From Aquipseudomonas alcaligenes_A (GTDB lineage Bacteria > Pseudomonadota > Gammaproteobacteria > Pseudomonadales > Pseudomonadaceae): DNA of 64,000 nt. The stretch lies in NCBI GenBank assembly GCA_048595745.1, contig CP184361.1; one strand, 5' to 3'. Shown in pieces: positions 24,947-32,713 of the stretch (its first letter is position 1; every line of letters begins with the position of its first letter). The translations under genes and the position numbers were made by a program. Below the pieces are notes generated by a model. That model worked only from the letters and a program-made list of their open reading frames with translations, ran no database searches and had not been told where the DNA came from.

Positions 24947-27690
24947 GCTTCTACTCCTCGGGCTTGCACGGCGACGGCCGCCACACGGGTGGCCAGCAGT
25001 CGCTTGATTTCCGGTACGCACGAGCCGCAGCTGGTGCCGCATTTCAGCTCGCGCTTGAGGCCGTCCAGGTCCAGGCCGCGCTCGATACCGGCGCACACCC
25101 TGTCCTGGCTGACGTTCATGCAGTTGCACAGCACCTTGCTGGCCTTGAGGCCGCCGCCCGGTGGCGTCGGCAGTGGGGCGAGCAGCCAGCGGCGCAGGTC
25201 GGCGTCGGTGCTGCCCTGTTCCCACAGGCCCTTGAGCCAGTCGCGGGCAGCGACTTCACCGGCCAGGCGCACGGCGATGATGCGCCCGTCCGCGAAGCGC
25301 ACACGCTTGCCCACGCTGCGCTTGGCGTCGTCATAGGCCATGACCGGGCCGGTATCGACGCCGAGCAGGGCGTCGATTTCGGACAGTGTTTCGGCGCCTG
25401 GCGGCGTCGCGCTGGCCGCGCGGATCAGCAGGGCCGGGCGCTGTTCGCGGCCGGTGGGGGCCAGGCTGGCGTAGGCGAAATGCTCGAACAGCGGGCGCAG
25501 GGCCTCTAGGCGACGCTGCACATCGCCCTCGACCAGGGCGAAGAACTGCCAGGGCAGGTCGGCGCGCTCGACCTGCACGGCGCTGAGCTTCAGCTCCGGC
25601 TGCTTGGATAGCGGGTCGAACGCCGGCTGGGTCAGCACATTGGTGCCCAGGCCCTTGAGGAAGCGGTCGCCCCAGTGCATCGGCAGGTAGGCCTGGCCCG
25701 GCTGCAGGGCCTCGTCGGCCTGCACCGGGAGGATCAGGCCACCGCGCCGGCTGCGCAGCTGGATCAGCTCGCCGGCCTGCAGGCCACGTCGCTTGAGTTC
25801 GTCCGGGTGCAGACCGAGCACGGCTTCCGGCACATGGCCGAACAGCCGTGCGGCGGTGCCGGTGCGGCTCATGCCGTGCCACTGGTCGCGCAGGCGCCCG
25901 GTGTTGAGCAGCAGCGGGAAGTCGCTCTCCGGGCGCTCCCGGCCCGGCACGAACGGATCGGCAACAAAGCGTGCGCGGCCGTTGGCGGTGGGGAAGAGGC
26001 CGTTCCCGTACAGCCGCGCGGTGCCCTGCTGGGCGCCGGCCGGGAAGGGCCATTGTTGCGGACCTTGGTTGTCCAGGATGGCGTAGCTGAGACCGGAGAG
26101 GTCCAGGTCGCGTCCCTGGGTCAGGTGCTTGTATTCCTCGAACAGCGCTTGTGCGCTGGCGAAGTCGAACAGGCTTGGCAGGCCGGGGCGGAGCTGTTGT
26201 TCCAGGCGGCGGGCGAAGTCACAGACGATCGCCCAGTCCGGCCGCGCCTCTGCGGGCGCTGGCACGGCTCGGCGCACATGGGTGATGCGCCGCTCGGAGT
26301 TGGTCACGCTGCCTTCCTTTTCGCCCCAGCTGGCGGCCGGGAGCAGGAGGTCGGCGTACTTGCAGGTTTCGGTGGTGAAGAAGGCTTCCTGCACCACCAC
26401 GAAGGGGCACAGGCTCAGGGCCTGGTGGATCTTCTGCTGGTCCGGCAGCGATTGTGCCGGGTTGGTGCAGGCGATCCACAGGGCCTTGATCGTGCCGGCG
26501 CGCACCGCCTCGAACAGTTCGATGGCGGACAGACCGGTGCTTTCCGGCAGGCTGTCGACGCCCCAATAGCGCGCCACTTCGGCGCGGTGCTCGGGGTTGG
26601 CTGCCTCGCGGTGGCCAGGCAGCAGGTTGCTCAGGCTGCCGGTTTCGCGTCCGCCCATGGCGTTGGGCTGGCCGGTGAGAGAGAAGGGGCCGGCGCCGAC
26701 CCGGCCGATCTGCCCGGTGGCCAGGTGCAGGTTGATCAGCACGCTGTTCTTGGCGCTGCCGGCCGTGGATTGGTTGAGCCCCATGCACCACAGCGAGAGA
26801 AAGGCCGGCGCCTGGCCGATCAATGCGGCGGCGCGACGCAGGTCGGCCACATCGATGCCGCACAGGCGCGCCACTTCGCTCGGCGGGTAGTCGGCCGCCA
26901 GCCCGCGCAGGGCCTCGAAGCCCTCGGTGTGGGCGTTGATGTAGGCGGGGTCGTAGTCGCCGTTGGCCAGCAGCAGGTGCAGCAGGCCGTGGAACAGCGC
27001 CACATCGGTGCCGGGCGCGATGGCCAGGTGCAGGTCGGCCAGCTCGCAGGTGTCGGTGCGCCGTGGGTCGACGACAATGATCTTCATCTCGGGCCGCGCC
27101 GCCTTGGCCGCTTCCAGGCGACGGAACAGGATCGGATGGGCGTAGGCCATGTTGCTGCCGGCGATCAGCAGGCAGTCGGCCTGCTCGATATCCTCGTAGC
27201 TGCAGGGCGGGGCGTCGGCACCGAGGCTGCGCTTGTAGCCGACCACCGCCGAGCTCATGCACAGGCGCGAGTTGCTGTCGATGTTGTTGGTGCCGACCAG
27301 GGCGCGCGCCAGCTTGTTGAAGGCGTAGTAGTCCTCGGTCAGCAGCTGGCCGGAGATGTAGAAGGCGACGCTGTCCGGGCCGTGCTCGCGAATGGTCTCG
27401 GCGAACACATTGGCGGCGTGGTCGAGGGCACTGTCCCAGTCGCTGCGGGCGCGGGCGAGATGCTTGCCCAGGCGCAGCTCGGGGTAGAGGGCGCGGGCGT
27501 CGAGGTCGCCGGTCAGGTGCAGGGACGAGCCCTTGCTGCACAGGCGGCCGAAGTTGGCCGGGTGGCCGGGGTCGCCCTGCACGCCGAGGATCTTCTCGCC
27601 ATCGTGCTCGATCAGCACGCCGCAGCCGACGCCGCAGTAGCAGCAGGTGGCTGCTGTGGTTTGCAGGGTCGCTTCAGGCACGGGCGGCAT
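24943..27690 (-). CDS. Assimilatory nitrate reductase, molybdenum catalytic subunit
   Basis: This enzyme reduces nitrate to nitrite in the cytoplasm; there is no Tat or Sec signal. It has 915 residues. The N-terminal [4Fe-4S] site is CCYCGVGCGVLI with a later C in GRLCSKG (about residues 16-55). The Mo-bis-MGD core follows, with GTNNIDSNSRLCMSSAV, LWCMGLNQSTAGSAKN and a C-terminal molydopterin dinucleotide-binding domain (LLLNTGRLRDQWHGMSRTG). The extreme C-terminus (about residues 860-905) is a BFD-like [2Fe-2S] domain, CNCMNVSQDRVC...CGTSCGSC. That extra cluster is typical of Klebsiella NasA-type enzymes fed by a flavoprotein. It overlaps the upstream flavoprotein gene by 17 nt and cobA by 4 nt. 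Confidence 0.95.
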   Translation of the reverse strand: MPPVPEATLQTTAATCCYCGVGCGVLIEHDGEKILGVQGDPGHPANFGRLCSKGSSLHLTGDLDARALYPELRLGKHLARARSDWDSALDHAANVFAETIREHGPDSVAFYISGQLLTEDYYAFNKLARALVGTNNIDSNSRLCMSSAVVGYKRSLGADAPPCSYEDIEQADCLLIAGSNMAYAHPILFRRLEAAKAARPEMKIIVVDPRRTDTCELADLHLAIAPGTDVALFHGLLHLLLANGDYDPAYINAHTEGFEALRGLAADYPPSEVARLCGIDVADLRRAAALIGQAPAFLSLWCMGLNQSTAGSAKNSVLINLHLATGQIGRVGAGPFSLTGQPNAMGGRETGSLSNLLPGHREAANPEHRAEVARYWGVDSLPESTGLSAIELFEAVRAGTIKALWIACTNPAQSLPDQQKIHQALSLCPFVVVQEAFFTTETCKYADLLLPAASWGEKEGSVTNSERRITHVRRAVPAPAEARPDWAIVCDFARRLEQQLRPGLPSLFDFASAQALFEEYKHLTQGRDLDLSGLSYAILDNQGPQQWPFPAGAQQGTARLYGNGLFPTANGRARFVADPFVPGRERPESDFPLLLNTGRLRDQWHGMSRTGTAARLFGHVPEAVLGLHPDELKRRGLQAGELIQLRSRRGGLILPVQADEALQPGQAYLPMHWGDRFLKGLGTNVLTQPAFDPLSKQPELKLSAVQVERADLPWQFFALVEGDVQRRLEALRPLFEHFAYASLAPTGREQRPALLIRAASATPPGAETLSEIDALLGVDTGPVMAYDDAKRSVGKRVRFADGRIIAVRLAGEVAARDWLKGLWEQGSTDADLRRWLLAPLPTPPGGGLKASKVLCNCMNVSQDRVCAGIERGLDLDGLKRELKCGTSCGSCVPEIKRLLATRVAAVAVQARGVEA

Positions 27691-28924
27691 CCTTCTCGGC
27701 GAGGCCGGCGGCCTCCAGGCTGGCGCGACCGAACATCAGGTGGTCGCGCATGCGGCCGATGTCGACGCCCTCGCGGATCTGTTGGAAGTACCAGCTGCCA
27801 TCGAGGGTGTCGCCGTACAGGCAGCCGCCGACCAGCACGTCGTCCTTGATCACCAGTTTCTTGTACACGCTGCCGATGGGGTCGGAGAGGGTGATGGTCT
27901 CGGTGCCGTCGCCACCCATGAAGTCGCCGGCGGAGAACAGCTCGATGCCGGTGACCTTGAGCTTGGTGGAGATCACTGAGCCCTGGTAGCGGGCGGTGCC
28001 GAGCATGGCCAGATGGTTGGCGCAGACCTGCGCCTGCTCGAACAGCGGCGCGACCAGGCCGTAGGCGATGCCGCGGTGGTTGGCGCATTCGCCGACCGCG
28101 TAAACGCGCGGGTCGAAGGTCTGCAGGCAGTCGTCGACCAGGATGCCGCGGTTGCAGGGCAGGCCGGCCTTTTCCGCCAGTTCGGTGTTGGGGCGCACGC
28201 CGGCGGCCATCACCACCAGGTCGGCGGGAATGGTGTCGCCGCTCTTGAACTGCACGGCGCGAACCCGGCCGCTGCCATAGTCGTGCAGTTCCTCGGTCTG
28301 TTCGTTGAGGCGGAAATGGATGCCGCGCGCCTCCAGCGCCTGCTTCAGCAGCTCGCCGGCGGTGCGGTCGAGCTGGCGCTCCAGCAGCCAGTCGGCCAGG
28401 TGCACCACGGTCACGTGCATGCCGCGCTGGCGCAAGCCATTGGCTGCTTCCAGACCGAGCAGACCGCCGCCGATGACCACCGCATGGCTGTGAGTGCGCG
28501 CGGTTTCCATCATCTTCTCGGTGTCGGCGATGTCGCGGTAGGCGATCACGCCCTCCAGGCGGTTGCCTGGAACCGGCAGGATGAAGGGGTTGGAGCCGGT
28601 GGCGAGGATCAGCCGGTCGTACTGGGCAGTACTGCCGTCGTCGGCGGTGACCACGCGCTTCTTGCGGTCGATGGCCACTACCTTGCGCCCCAGGCGCAGG
28701 TCGATGCCGTGCTGCTGGTACCACTCGATGCCGTTGAGCACGATGTCGGCGAAGCTCTGTTCGCCGGCCAGCACCGGGGAGAGCAGGATGCGGTTGTAGT
28801 TGGGGTGCGGCTCGGCACCGAACACGGTGATTTCGTACAGGTCCGGGGCGAGCCGGAGCAGCTCCTCCAGGGTTCTGACCCCGGCCATGCCGTTGCCTAC
28901 CATCACCAGCTTGAGTTTGTTCAT
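27674..28924 (-). CDS. FAD/NAD(P)H oxidoreductase, electron-transfer subunit of nitrate reductase
   Basis: The 416-residue flavoprotein has an N-terminal FAD site (VMVGNGMAGVRTLEELL) and a central NAD(P)H site (AVVIGGGLLGLEAANGLRQR, about residues 148-167). It corresponds to the N-terminal half of NirB or to Klebsiella NasC. It stops before the BFD cluster and siroheme domains found in NirB, so it is not itself a nitrite reductase. Together with the BFD domain on the next protein it would pass electrons from NAD(P)H to the molybdenum enzyme. It is often annotated nirB; that name would mislead here. GGAGAGGA precedes the ATG. Expression is set by the leader described upstream. Confidence 0.88.
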   Translation of the reverse strand: MNKLKLVMVGNGMAGVRTLEELLRLAPDLYEITVFGAEPHPNYNRILLSPVLAGEQSFADIVLNGIEWYQQHGIDLRLGRKVVAIDRKKRVVTADDGSTAQYDRLILATGSNPFILPVPGNRLEGVIAYRDIADTEKMMETARTHSHAVVIGGGLLGLEAANGLRQRGMHVTVVHLADWLLERQLDRTAGELLKQALEARGIHFRLNEQTEELHDYGSGRVRAVQFKSGDTIPADLVVMAAGVRPNTELAEKAGLPCNRGILVDDCLQTFDPRVYAVGECANHRGIAYGLVAPLFEQAQVCANHLAMLGTARYQGSVISTKLKVTGIELFSAGDFMGGDGTETITLSDPIGSVYKKLVIKDDVLVGGCLYGDTLDGSWYFQQIREGVDIGRMRDHLMFGRASLEAAGLAEKDAARA

Positions 28925-28969
28925 GCCGGTCCTCTCCTGTGTGAAATCGCAAAAACTGTCGGCAACAAA

Positions 28970-29053
28970 AAAGGCGTCCCGCTAGTGCTCTAGCGAGGAC
29001 GCCTTTGTCCTTGTCCCGATCGATCGGGAGGCCGTGCCCTCTACGTTGAGGGC
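28970..29053 (-). promoter_or_regulatory. ANTAR-type antitermination leader of the nitrate reductase operon
   Basis: On the minus strand, 5' to 3': hairpin P1 GCCCTC-AACGTA-GAGGGC (29053-29036); a second hairpin TCCCG-ATCGAT-CGGGA (29029-29014); hairpin P2 AGGAC-AAAGGC-GTCCT (29011-28996); and an intrinsic terminator (29006-28970, stem of about 16 bp with one bulge, then T6). All three small hairpins have 6-nt loops with A at position 1 and G at position 4, the known ANTAR target pattern. P2 shares bases with the 5' arm of the terminator, so the two cannot form together. NasT/NasR binding would therefore let transcription continue. Confidence 0.8.
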
Positions 29054-29083
29054 GCAGCCTTTATGTACTGTCGAATGGTTATT

Positions 29084-29099
29084 TGCAGGCCCCGTGCCA
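29084..29099 (-). promoter_or_regulatory. Sigma-54 promoter of the nitrate reductase operon
   Basis: On the minus strand TGGCAC-N5-CTGCA has a perfect -24 element and a one-base change in the -12 element, with GC kept. The predicted RNA start near 29073 lies about 20 nt before hairpin P1. Sigma-54 dependence fits NtrC control of nitrogen assimilation. Confidence 0.65.
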
Positions 29100-29212
29100 A
29101 CTCTATCGGAGCCCGGTTTTTCCGGCTTTCAGCGGCTCTATGCCGGGTTTTCTGGCGGTTTTGCGCACCCGTTTAAGGCGATGCTGCGTCGTTGTGGTGC
29201 GTGCTGCAGAGC

Positions 29213-30886
29213 TCAACCGCCCTGCAGCAGGACCACCAGCAGGATCAGGTTGAGCATCAGCGAAGCCAGCGCCACGCCGCGCCAGACCTTCAGCGGTTCG
29301 CGCTCCAGCAGCGGGCGCGGGCGCAGGTTGAGCGCCTGGCGCTCGCCCTGTTCGACCGCCAGCAGCCACTCCTCGGCGGTTTCGAAACGCTCCTCGGGGT
29401 TTGCCGCCACGGCGCGTAACAGGCAGTCGTCGAGCCAGGCGGGAAGGTCCGGGCGGTAGCGGCTGGGGGCGGTCGGTTTGCCGAAGCGCGGGTGCTGGAA
29501 GGCCTCGATCTCGCCGTAGGGGTAGTGACCGGTGAGCAGGCGATAGAGGGTCACGCCAGCGGCGTAGAGGTCCTGCTGGCGATCCGGGGCGGCTCCGGCG
29601 AAGGCTTCCGGGGCGATGTAGCTGGGTGTGCCGGGCAGGCTGTGCTGCTCGTCGCGCGAAAGGCCGGGGCAATAGGCCAGGCCGAAGTCGAGCAGACGCA
29701 GTTCGCCGTCGTCGCACCAGAGCAGGTTCTCCGGCTTGATGTCGCGGTGCAGGATATTGCGTCGGTGCAGCAGGCCCAGGGCCTTGAGCAGGCGCGGCGC
29801 CAGGTCCAGCCACTCGGGCAGGCCCAGGGGGCCGGACAGGCGCAGGTGTTCTTCCAGGGGCTGCCCGGCGTATTCGCGTTGCACGTAGTAGAGGTGCTGG
29901 CGCTGCGGCAGTGGATGGGCCTCGGCGAAGTGGCGGCCGGCCACGCGGCGCAGGAACCATTCCTCCAGCAGCAGGGCAGGACCAGCCAGGGGCTCGTCGT
30001 GGCGGCTGGCCGGCAGAGTCTTGAGCAGCCAGCGCCGGGCCTGGGCGTCGCGCACCCGGTACACCAGCGACTGACGCGATTCGGCCAGCAGGCGCTCGAC
30101 CTGCCAGCCCTCGAACCCCTGGCCCTCGCGCAGCCTGGGTGGCAGCGGCCACTGTTGCAGCTGCGCCAGGGTATCGGCCAGGTCGTTGTCCGGCAGGGCG
30201 TCGACCTGCACCAGCACGGCGCTGGCGTTGTCCTGGCTGCCGGCCAGGTGGGCAGCGGCGACCAGCGCCTGGCAGGCGGCGGCCGGGTCACTCTCGTCCC
30301 GCAGCAGGCTGCGGATGCCGGTGTCGCCCAGGGTCGACCATACGCCGTCGCTGACCAGCAGGTAGCGTTCGCCCTCGCGCAGCTCGCCTTCCATGTAGTC
30401 CACTACCAGGTGCTGGTCCAGGCCGAGGGCACGCTTGAGCACATGCTGCATGCCCGGCTGCTCCCACACATGGTCCTCGCTGAGGCGCTCCAGTTGGCCC
30501 TGGTGCAGGCGGTAGGCGCGGCAATCGCCGACATGCGCCAGGGTAAAGCGTCGACCCCGCAGGATCAGCGCCGAGAGGGTGGTGAGCAGCGGCTGGCCGC
30601 CGCTGCCGGCCTGCAGCCAGCGGTTGTGCGCCAGCAGCAGGCGGTCCAGCGATTGCGCCACGGCCCAGGTCTCGGGGGTCGAGTAGTAGTCCAGCGCCAG
30701 GGCCTGCAGGGTGGCGCGCGCGGCCAGGCCGCCGTCGGCACACTGGCTGACACCATCGGCCAGGGCCAGCAGGTAGCCCTTGCTGGCGGCCAGGGCGGGC
30801 GCCGGGGTGACCACGCGGATCGCGTCCTGGTTTTCCGTGCGCGGGCCGGTGGCAGTGGCTTCGCCGAAGCTCAGTTGCAGGGCCAT
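29213..30886 (-). CDS. Fused PP2C-type phosphatase and Ser/Thr protein kinase, membrane-tailed
   Basis: The 557-residue protein opens with a PP2C phosphatase domain (about 1-240): GPRTENQDAIR, LLALADGVSQCADGGLAA, LAHVGDCRAYRL, YLLVSDGVWS and GSQDNASAVLVQV. A eukaryotic-type kinase domain follows (about 265-520): ILHRDIKPENLLW, LLDFGLAYCPG, GTPSYIAPEAF, with a likely ATP lysine in WLLKTLPA. The last 22 residues form one transmembrane helix (ALASLMLNLILLVVLL), so the catalytic part faces the cytoplasm. Start: ATG at 30886; the frame extends upstream without similarity. It follows the nitrate transporter in the same direction, an arrangement I recall from P. aeruginosa (PA1782). Its target is unknown; transporter or reductase control is an inference. 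Confidence 0.92.
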   Translation of the reverse strand: MALQLSFGEATATGPRTENQDAIRVVTPAPALAASKGYLLALADGVSQCADGGLAARATLQALALDYYSTPETWAVAQSLDRLLLAHNRWLQAGSGGQPLLTTLSALILRGRRFTLAHVGDCRAYRLHQGQLERLSEDHVWEQPGMQHVLKRALGLDQHLVVDYMEGELREGERYLLVSDGVWSTLGDTGIRSLLRDESDPAAACQALVAAAHLAGSQDNASAVLVQVDALPDNDLADTLAQLQQWPLPPRLREGQGFEGWQVERLLAESRQSLVYRVRDAQARRWLLKTLPASRHDEPLAGPALLLEEWFLRRVAGRHFAEAHPLPQRQHLYYVQREYAGQPLEEHLRLSGPLGLPEWLDLAPRLLKALGLLHRRNILHRDIKPENLLWCDDGELRLLDFGLAYCPGLSRDEQHSLPGTPSYIAPEAFAGAAPDRQQDLYAAGVTLYRLLTGHYPYGEIEAFQHPRFGKPTAPSRYRPDLPAWLDDCLLRAVAANPEERFETAEEWLLAVEQGERQALNLRPRPLLEREPLKVWRGVALASLMLNLILLVVLLQGG

Positions 30887-30905
30887 GCGGGCTCTCTTGT
30901 GCGAA

Positions 30906-30923
30906 GGGCGCCGCGAGGCGCCC
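30906..30923 (-). other. Hairpin just before the kinase start
   Basis: GGGCGCC-GCGA-GGCGCCC, a 7-bp perfect stem with a GNRA-like loop, sits 20 nt before the kinase ATG. It may affect translation of the kinase relative to the transporter. Confidence 0.5.
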
Positions 30924-31053
30924 GAGGTATTCAAGTCGGTTGAGACAAAGGCCGAGCCGCCGAGGCGTCCAGGAGTGTCGCCACTCCACCTTTCCTGACC
31001 AGTGCGGGAGCCCCGTCCAGCCCTGCCTTTGTCGCAACCGTCCTGTGAGCAAG

Positions 31054-31076
31054 GCCGGGCGCACTGGGCGCCCGGC
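31054..31076 (-). other. Hairpin after the nitrate transporter gene
   Basis: A 9-bp perfect stem GCCGGGCGC / GCGCCCGGC with a 5-nt loop starts 10 nt past the transporter stop. No T run follows on the minus strand, so it is more likely a 3' stabiliser or partial attenuator than a full terminator. Confidence 0.5.
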
Positions 31077-31085
31077 ATGGAAGGC

Positions 31086-32297
31086 TCAGACGCGGGCGGC
31101 GGTGACGGCCGCACTGCCCCAGGTGGTGCGCCAGCGCAGCTTGACGCCGTGCAGGCCGAACCAGGCCAGCACACCCAGGCTGGCGAACAGCCACAGGCCC
31201 AGCTGGTAGTCGCCGGTGGACTGCTTGATCGCGCCGAGGCCAGCGGTCAGGCAGAAGCCGCCGATGCCGCCGGCCATGCCGATCAGCCCGGTCATCACGC
31301 CAATCTCCTTGCGGAAGCGCTGCGGCACCAGCTGGAACACTGCGCCGTTGCCGGCACCCAGGCTGAGCATGGCGACCACGAACAGGCCCAGGGCGGCGTA
31401 GGCGCTGGGCAGGTTGAAGCCGACCGCGGCGATGCAGATCGAGGCGCAGGTGTACATCACCAGCAGCGAGCGGATGCCGCCGATGCGGTCGGCCAGGGCG
31501 CCGCCCAGCGGACGCATCAGGCTGCCGGCGAACACGCAGGCAGCGGTGTAGTAGCCGGCCTTGACCGGGTCGAAACCGTACTGGTCGTGAAAGTAGCCAG
31601 GCAGGGTGCTGGCCAGGCCGAGGAAGCCGCCGAAGGTGATGCTGTAGAAGAACATGAACCACCAGCTATCGCGGTCACCGAGGGCCTTGAGGTAGTCGGC
31701 CATGGACTTGGGCGCCGGGCGCTCGGGGGCGTTCTTGGCCACGCCGGCGAAGATGATCAGGGTCAGCACCAGCGGGATCAGCGCCAGGCCGAACACGTTG
31801 CCCCAACCGAAGGCGGCGGCCAGGCCCGGGGCGAACAGGGCGGTCAGCACCGTGCCGGAGTTGCCGGCGCCGGCGATGCCCATGGCCTTGCCCTGATGCT
31901 GCGGTGGGTACCACTGCGAGGCCAGTGGCAGGGCTACGGCGAAGGAGGCGCCGGCGAAGCCGAGGAACAGGCCGAGCAGCAGCGCCTGTTCGTAGCTGTG
32001 GATGCCGTGCTGCCAGGCCACCGCCAGGGCGGCGATGACGATTACCTGGCCAATCAGGCCTGCGGTCTTCGGCGAGGTACGGTCGGCCAGCAGGCCCATC
32101 AGGAAGCGCAGCACGGCGCCAGCCAGGATCGGCGTGGCCACCATCATGGCGCGTTGCTGGGTAGTCAGGCCCAGGTCGCTGGCGATCTGCACGCCCAGCG
32201 GGCCAAGCACGTACCAGACCATGAAGCTCAGGTCGAAATAGAGGAAGGCGGCGAACAGCGTCGGTGCGTGGCCGGCTTTCCAGAAACTTGTATTCAT
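31086..32297 (-). CDS. nasA: Nitrate/nitrite MFS transporter (NarK/NasA family)
   Basis: This inner-membrane nitrate importer of the major facilitator family has 403 residues and about 12 hydrophobic segments. The nitrate signatures are visible: GFAGASFAVALPLASQWYPP in the first half and GLIGMAGGIGGFCLTAGLGA in the second. RFLMGLLADRTSPKTAGLIG is the cytoplasmic MFS loop. Start: ATG at 32297 with GAGGTG 6 nt upstream; the open frame runs further upstream through the leader RNA but is not protein-like. It is the first gene of a unit with the kinase. A second ANTAR-type leader and sigma-54 element lie upstream. The name nasA follows Pseudomonas usage and differs from Klebsiella NasA. Confidence 0.93.
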   Translation of the reverse strand: MNTSFWKAGHAPTLFAAFLYFDLSFMVWYVLGPLGVQIASDLGLTTQQRAMMVATPILAGAVLRFLMGLLADRTSPKTAGLIGQVIVIAALAVAWQHGIHSYEQALLLGLFLGFAGASFAVALPLASQWYPPQHQGKAMGIAGAGNSGTVLTALFAPGLAAAFGWGNVFGLALIPLVLTLIIFAGVAKNAPERPAPKSMADYLKALGDRDSWWFMFFYSITFGGFLGLASTLPGYFHDQYGFDPVKAGYYTAACVFAGSLMRPLGGALADRIGGIRSLLVMYTCASICIAAVGFNLPSAYAALGLFVVAMLSLGAGNGAVFQLVPQRFRKEIGVMTGLIGMAGGIGGFCLTAGLGAIKQSTGDYQLGLWLFASLGVLAWFGLHGVKLRWRTTWGSAAVTAARV

Positions 32298-32323
32298 CCA
32301 ACACCTCATCATCGAATTAGAGC

Positions 32324-32377
32324 CCCGCCAGCCGCGCGGCGACGTGATCGTGGGCACGTCGCCGCGCGGCTGGCGGG
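32324..32377 (-). repeat. 23-bp perfect inverted repeat in the nasA leader
   Basis: Two 23-bp arms (32324-32346 and 32355-32377) are perfect reverse complements with an 8-nt loop. It would form a very stable RNA hairpin ending 27 nt before the nasA ATG. No T run follows, so it does not look like a normal terminator. Bases 32378-32499 next to it hold only short GC hairpins (for example GTGGC-CGAA-GCCAC at 32407-32420) and no gene. Confidence 0.85.
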
Positions 32378-32499
32378 AGAAGCCCGGCGCTTGTGGCGCC
32401 CGGCCCCGTGGCCGAAGCCACAGCCAGGTTTGTGAGAGTGACCGGCTGGCGCCCGGATCGCGGTGCGCCAACCGCCCCAAGCGCTGGGGCTGAAACGCA

Positions 32500-32579
32500 A
32501 AAGGCGCCGCACCACGGACCGCGAGAGCGGAGGAGGTGCGACGCCTTTGTCGTATCGTTGGCAACCGCCGTTGGATGCC
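32500..32579 (-). promoter_or_regulatory. ANTAR-type antitermination leader of the nitrate transporter gene
   Basis: On the minus strand: hairpin P1 GGCATCC-AACGGC-GGTTGCC (32579-32560, one T-T mismatch), hairpin P2 CGAC-AAAGGC-GTCG (32552-32539), and a terminator-like stem (32548-32500, AAAGGCG and CGCACC pairing with one mismatch, inner CCGC-TCTC-GCGG hairpin, then TTTT). Both small loops have 6 nt with A1 and G4. The P2 loop AAAGGC is identical to that in the nitrate reductase leader and again lies within the 5' arm of the terminator. Confidence 0.72.
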
Positions 32580-32593
32580 TGTGATGGGGTTAA

Positions 32594-32609
32594 AGCAAGA
32601 CTTGGGCCA
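32594..32609 (-). promoter_or_regulatory. Sigma-54 promoter of the nitrate transporter gene
   Basis: On the minus strand TGGCCC-N5-TTGCT keeps both invariant dinucleotides at the right spacing. The RNA would start near 32583, just before hairpin P1. The rest of the gap up to 32713 holds GCACC/GGTGC half-sites (about 32660-32700) that could be NtrC-like, but I see no clean palindrome. Confidence 0.62.
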
Positions 32610-32713
32610 TGTGTTGGAGGGCGGCAAACCGGGGGAGGAGGCAGGGTGTCTGAGGTTGCCTGGGTTCAAGATGGTGCGTGCTGTTTTAAGGTGCACCGCC
32701 TTGATGCGTGTGC

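Noticed and set aside
25675..27849. 724-codon plus-strand open frame opposite the nitrate reductase gene
   Set aside because: The opposite strand encodes an unmistakable molybdenum nitrate reductase; the plus-strand product is low-complexity.
27674..28924. Frame-broken nirB
   Set aside because: The frame ends cleanly, overlaps the next gene by 17 nt, and no siroheme-domain remnant is seen downstream; a genuine short NasC-type flavoprotein fits better.
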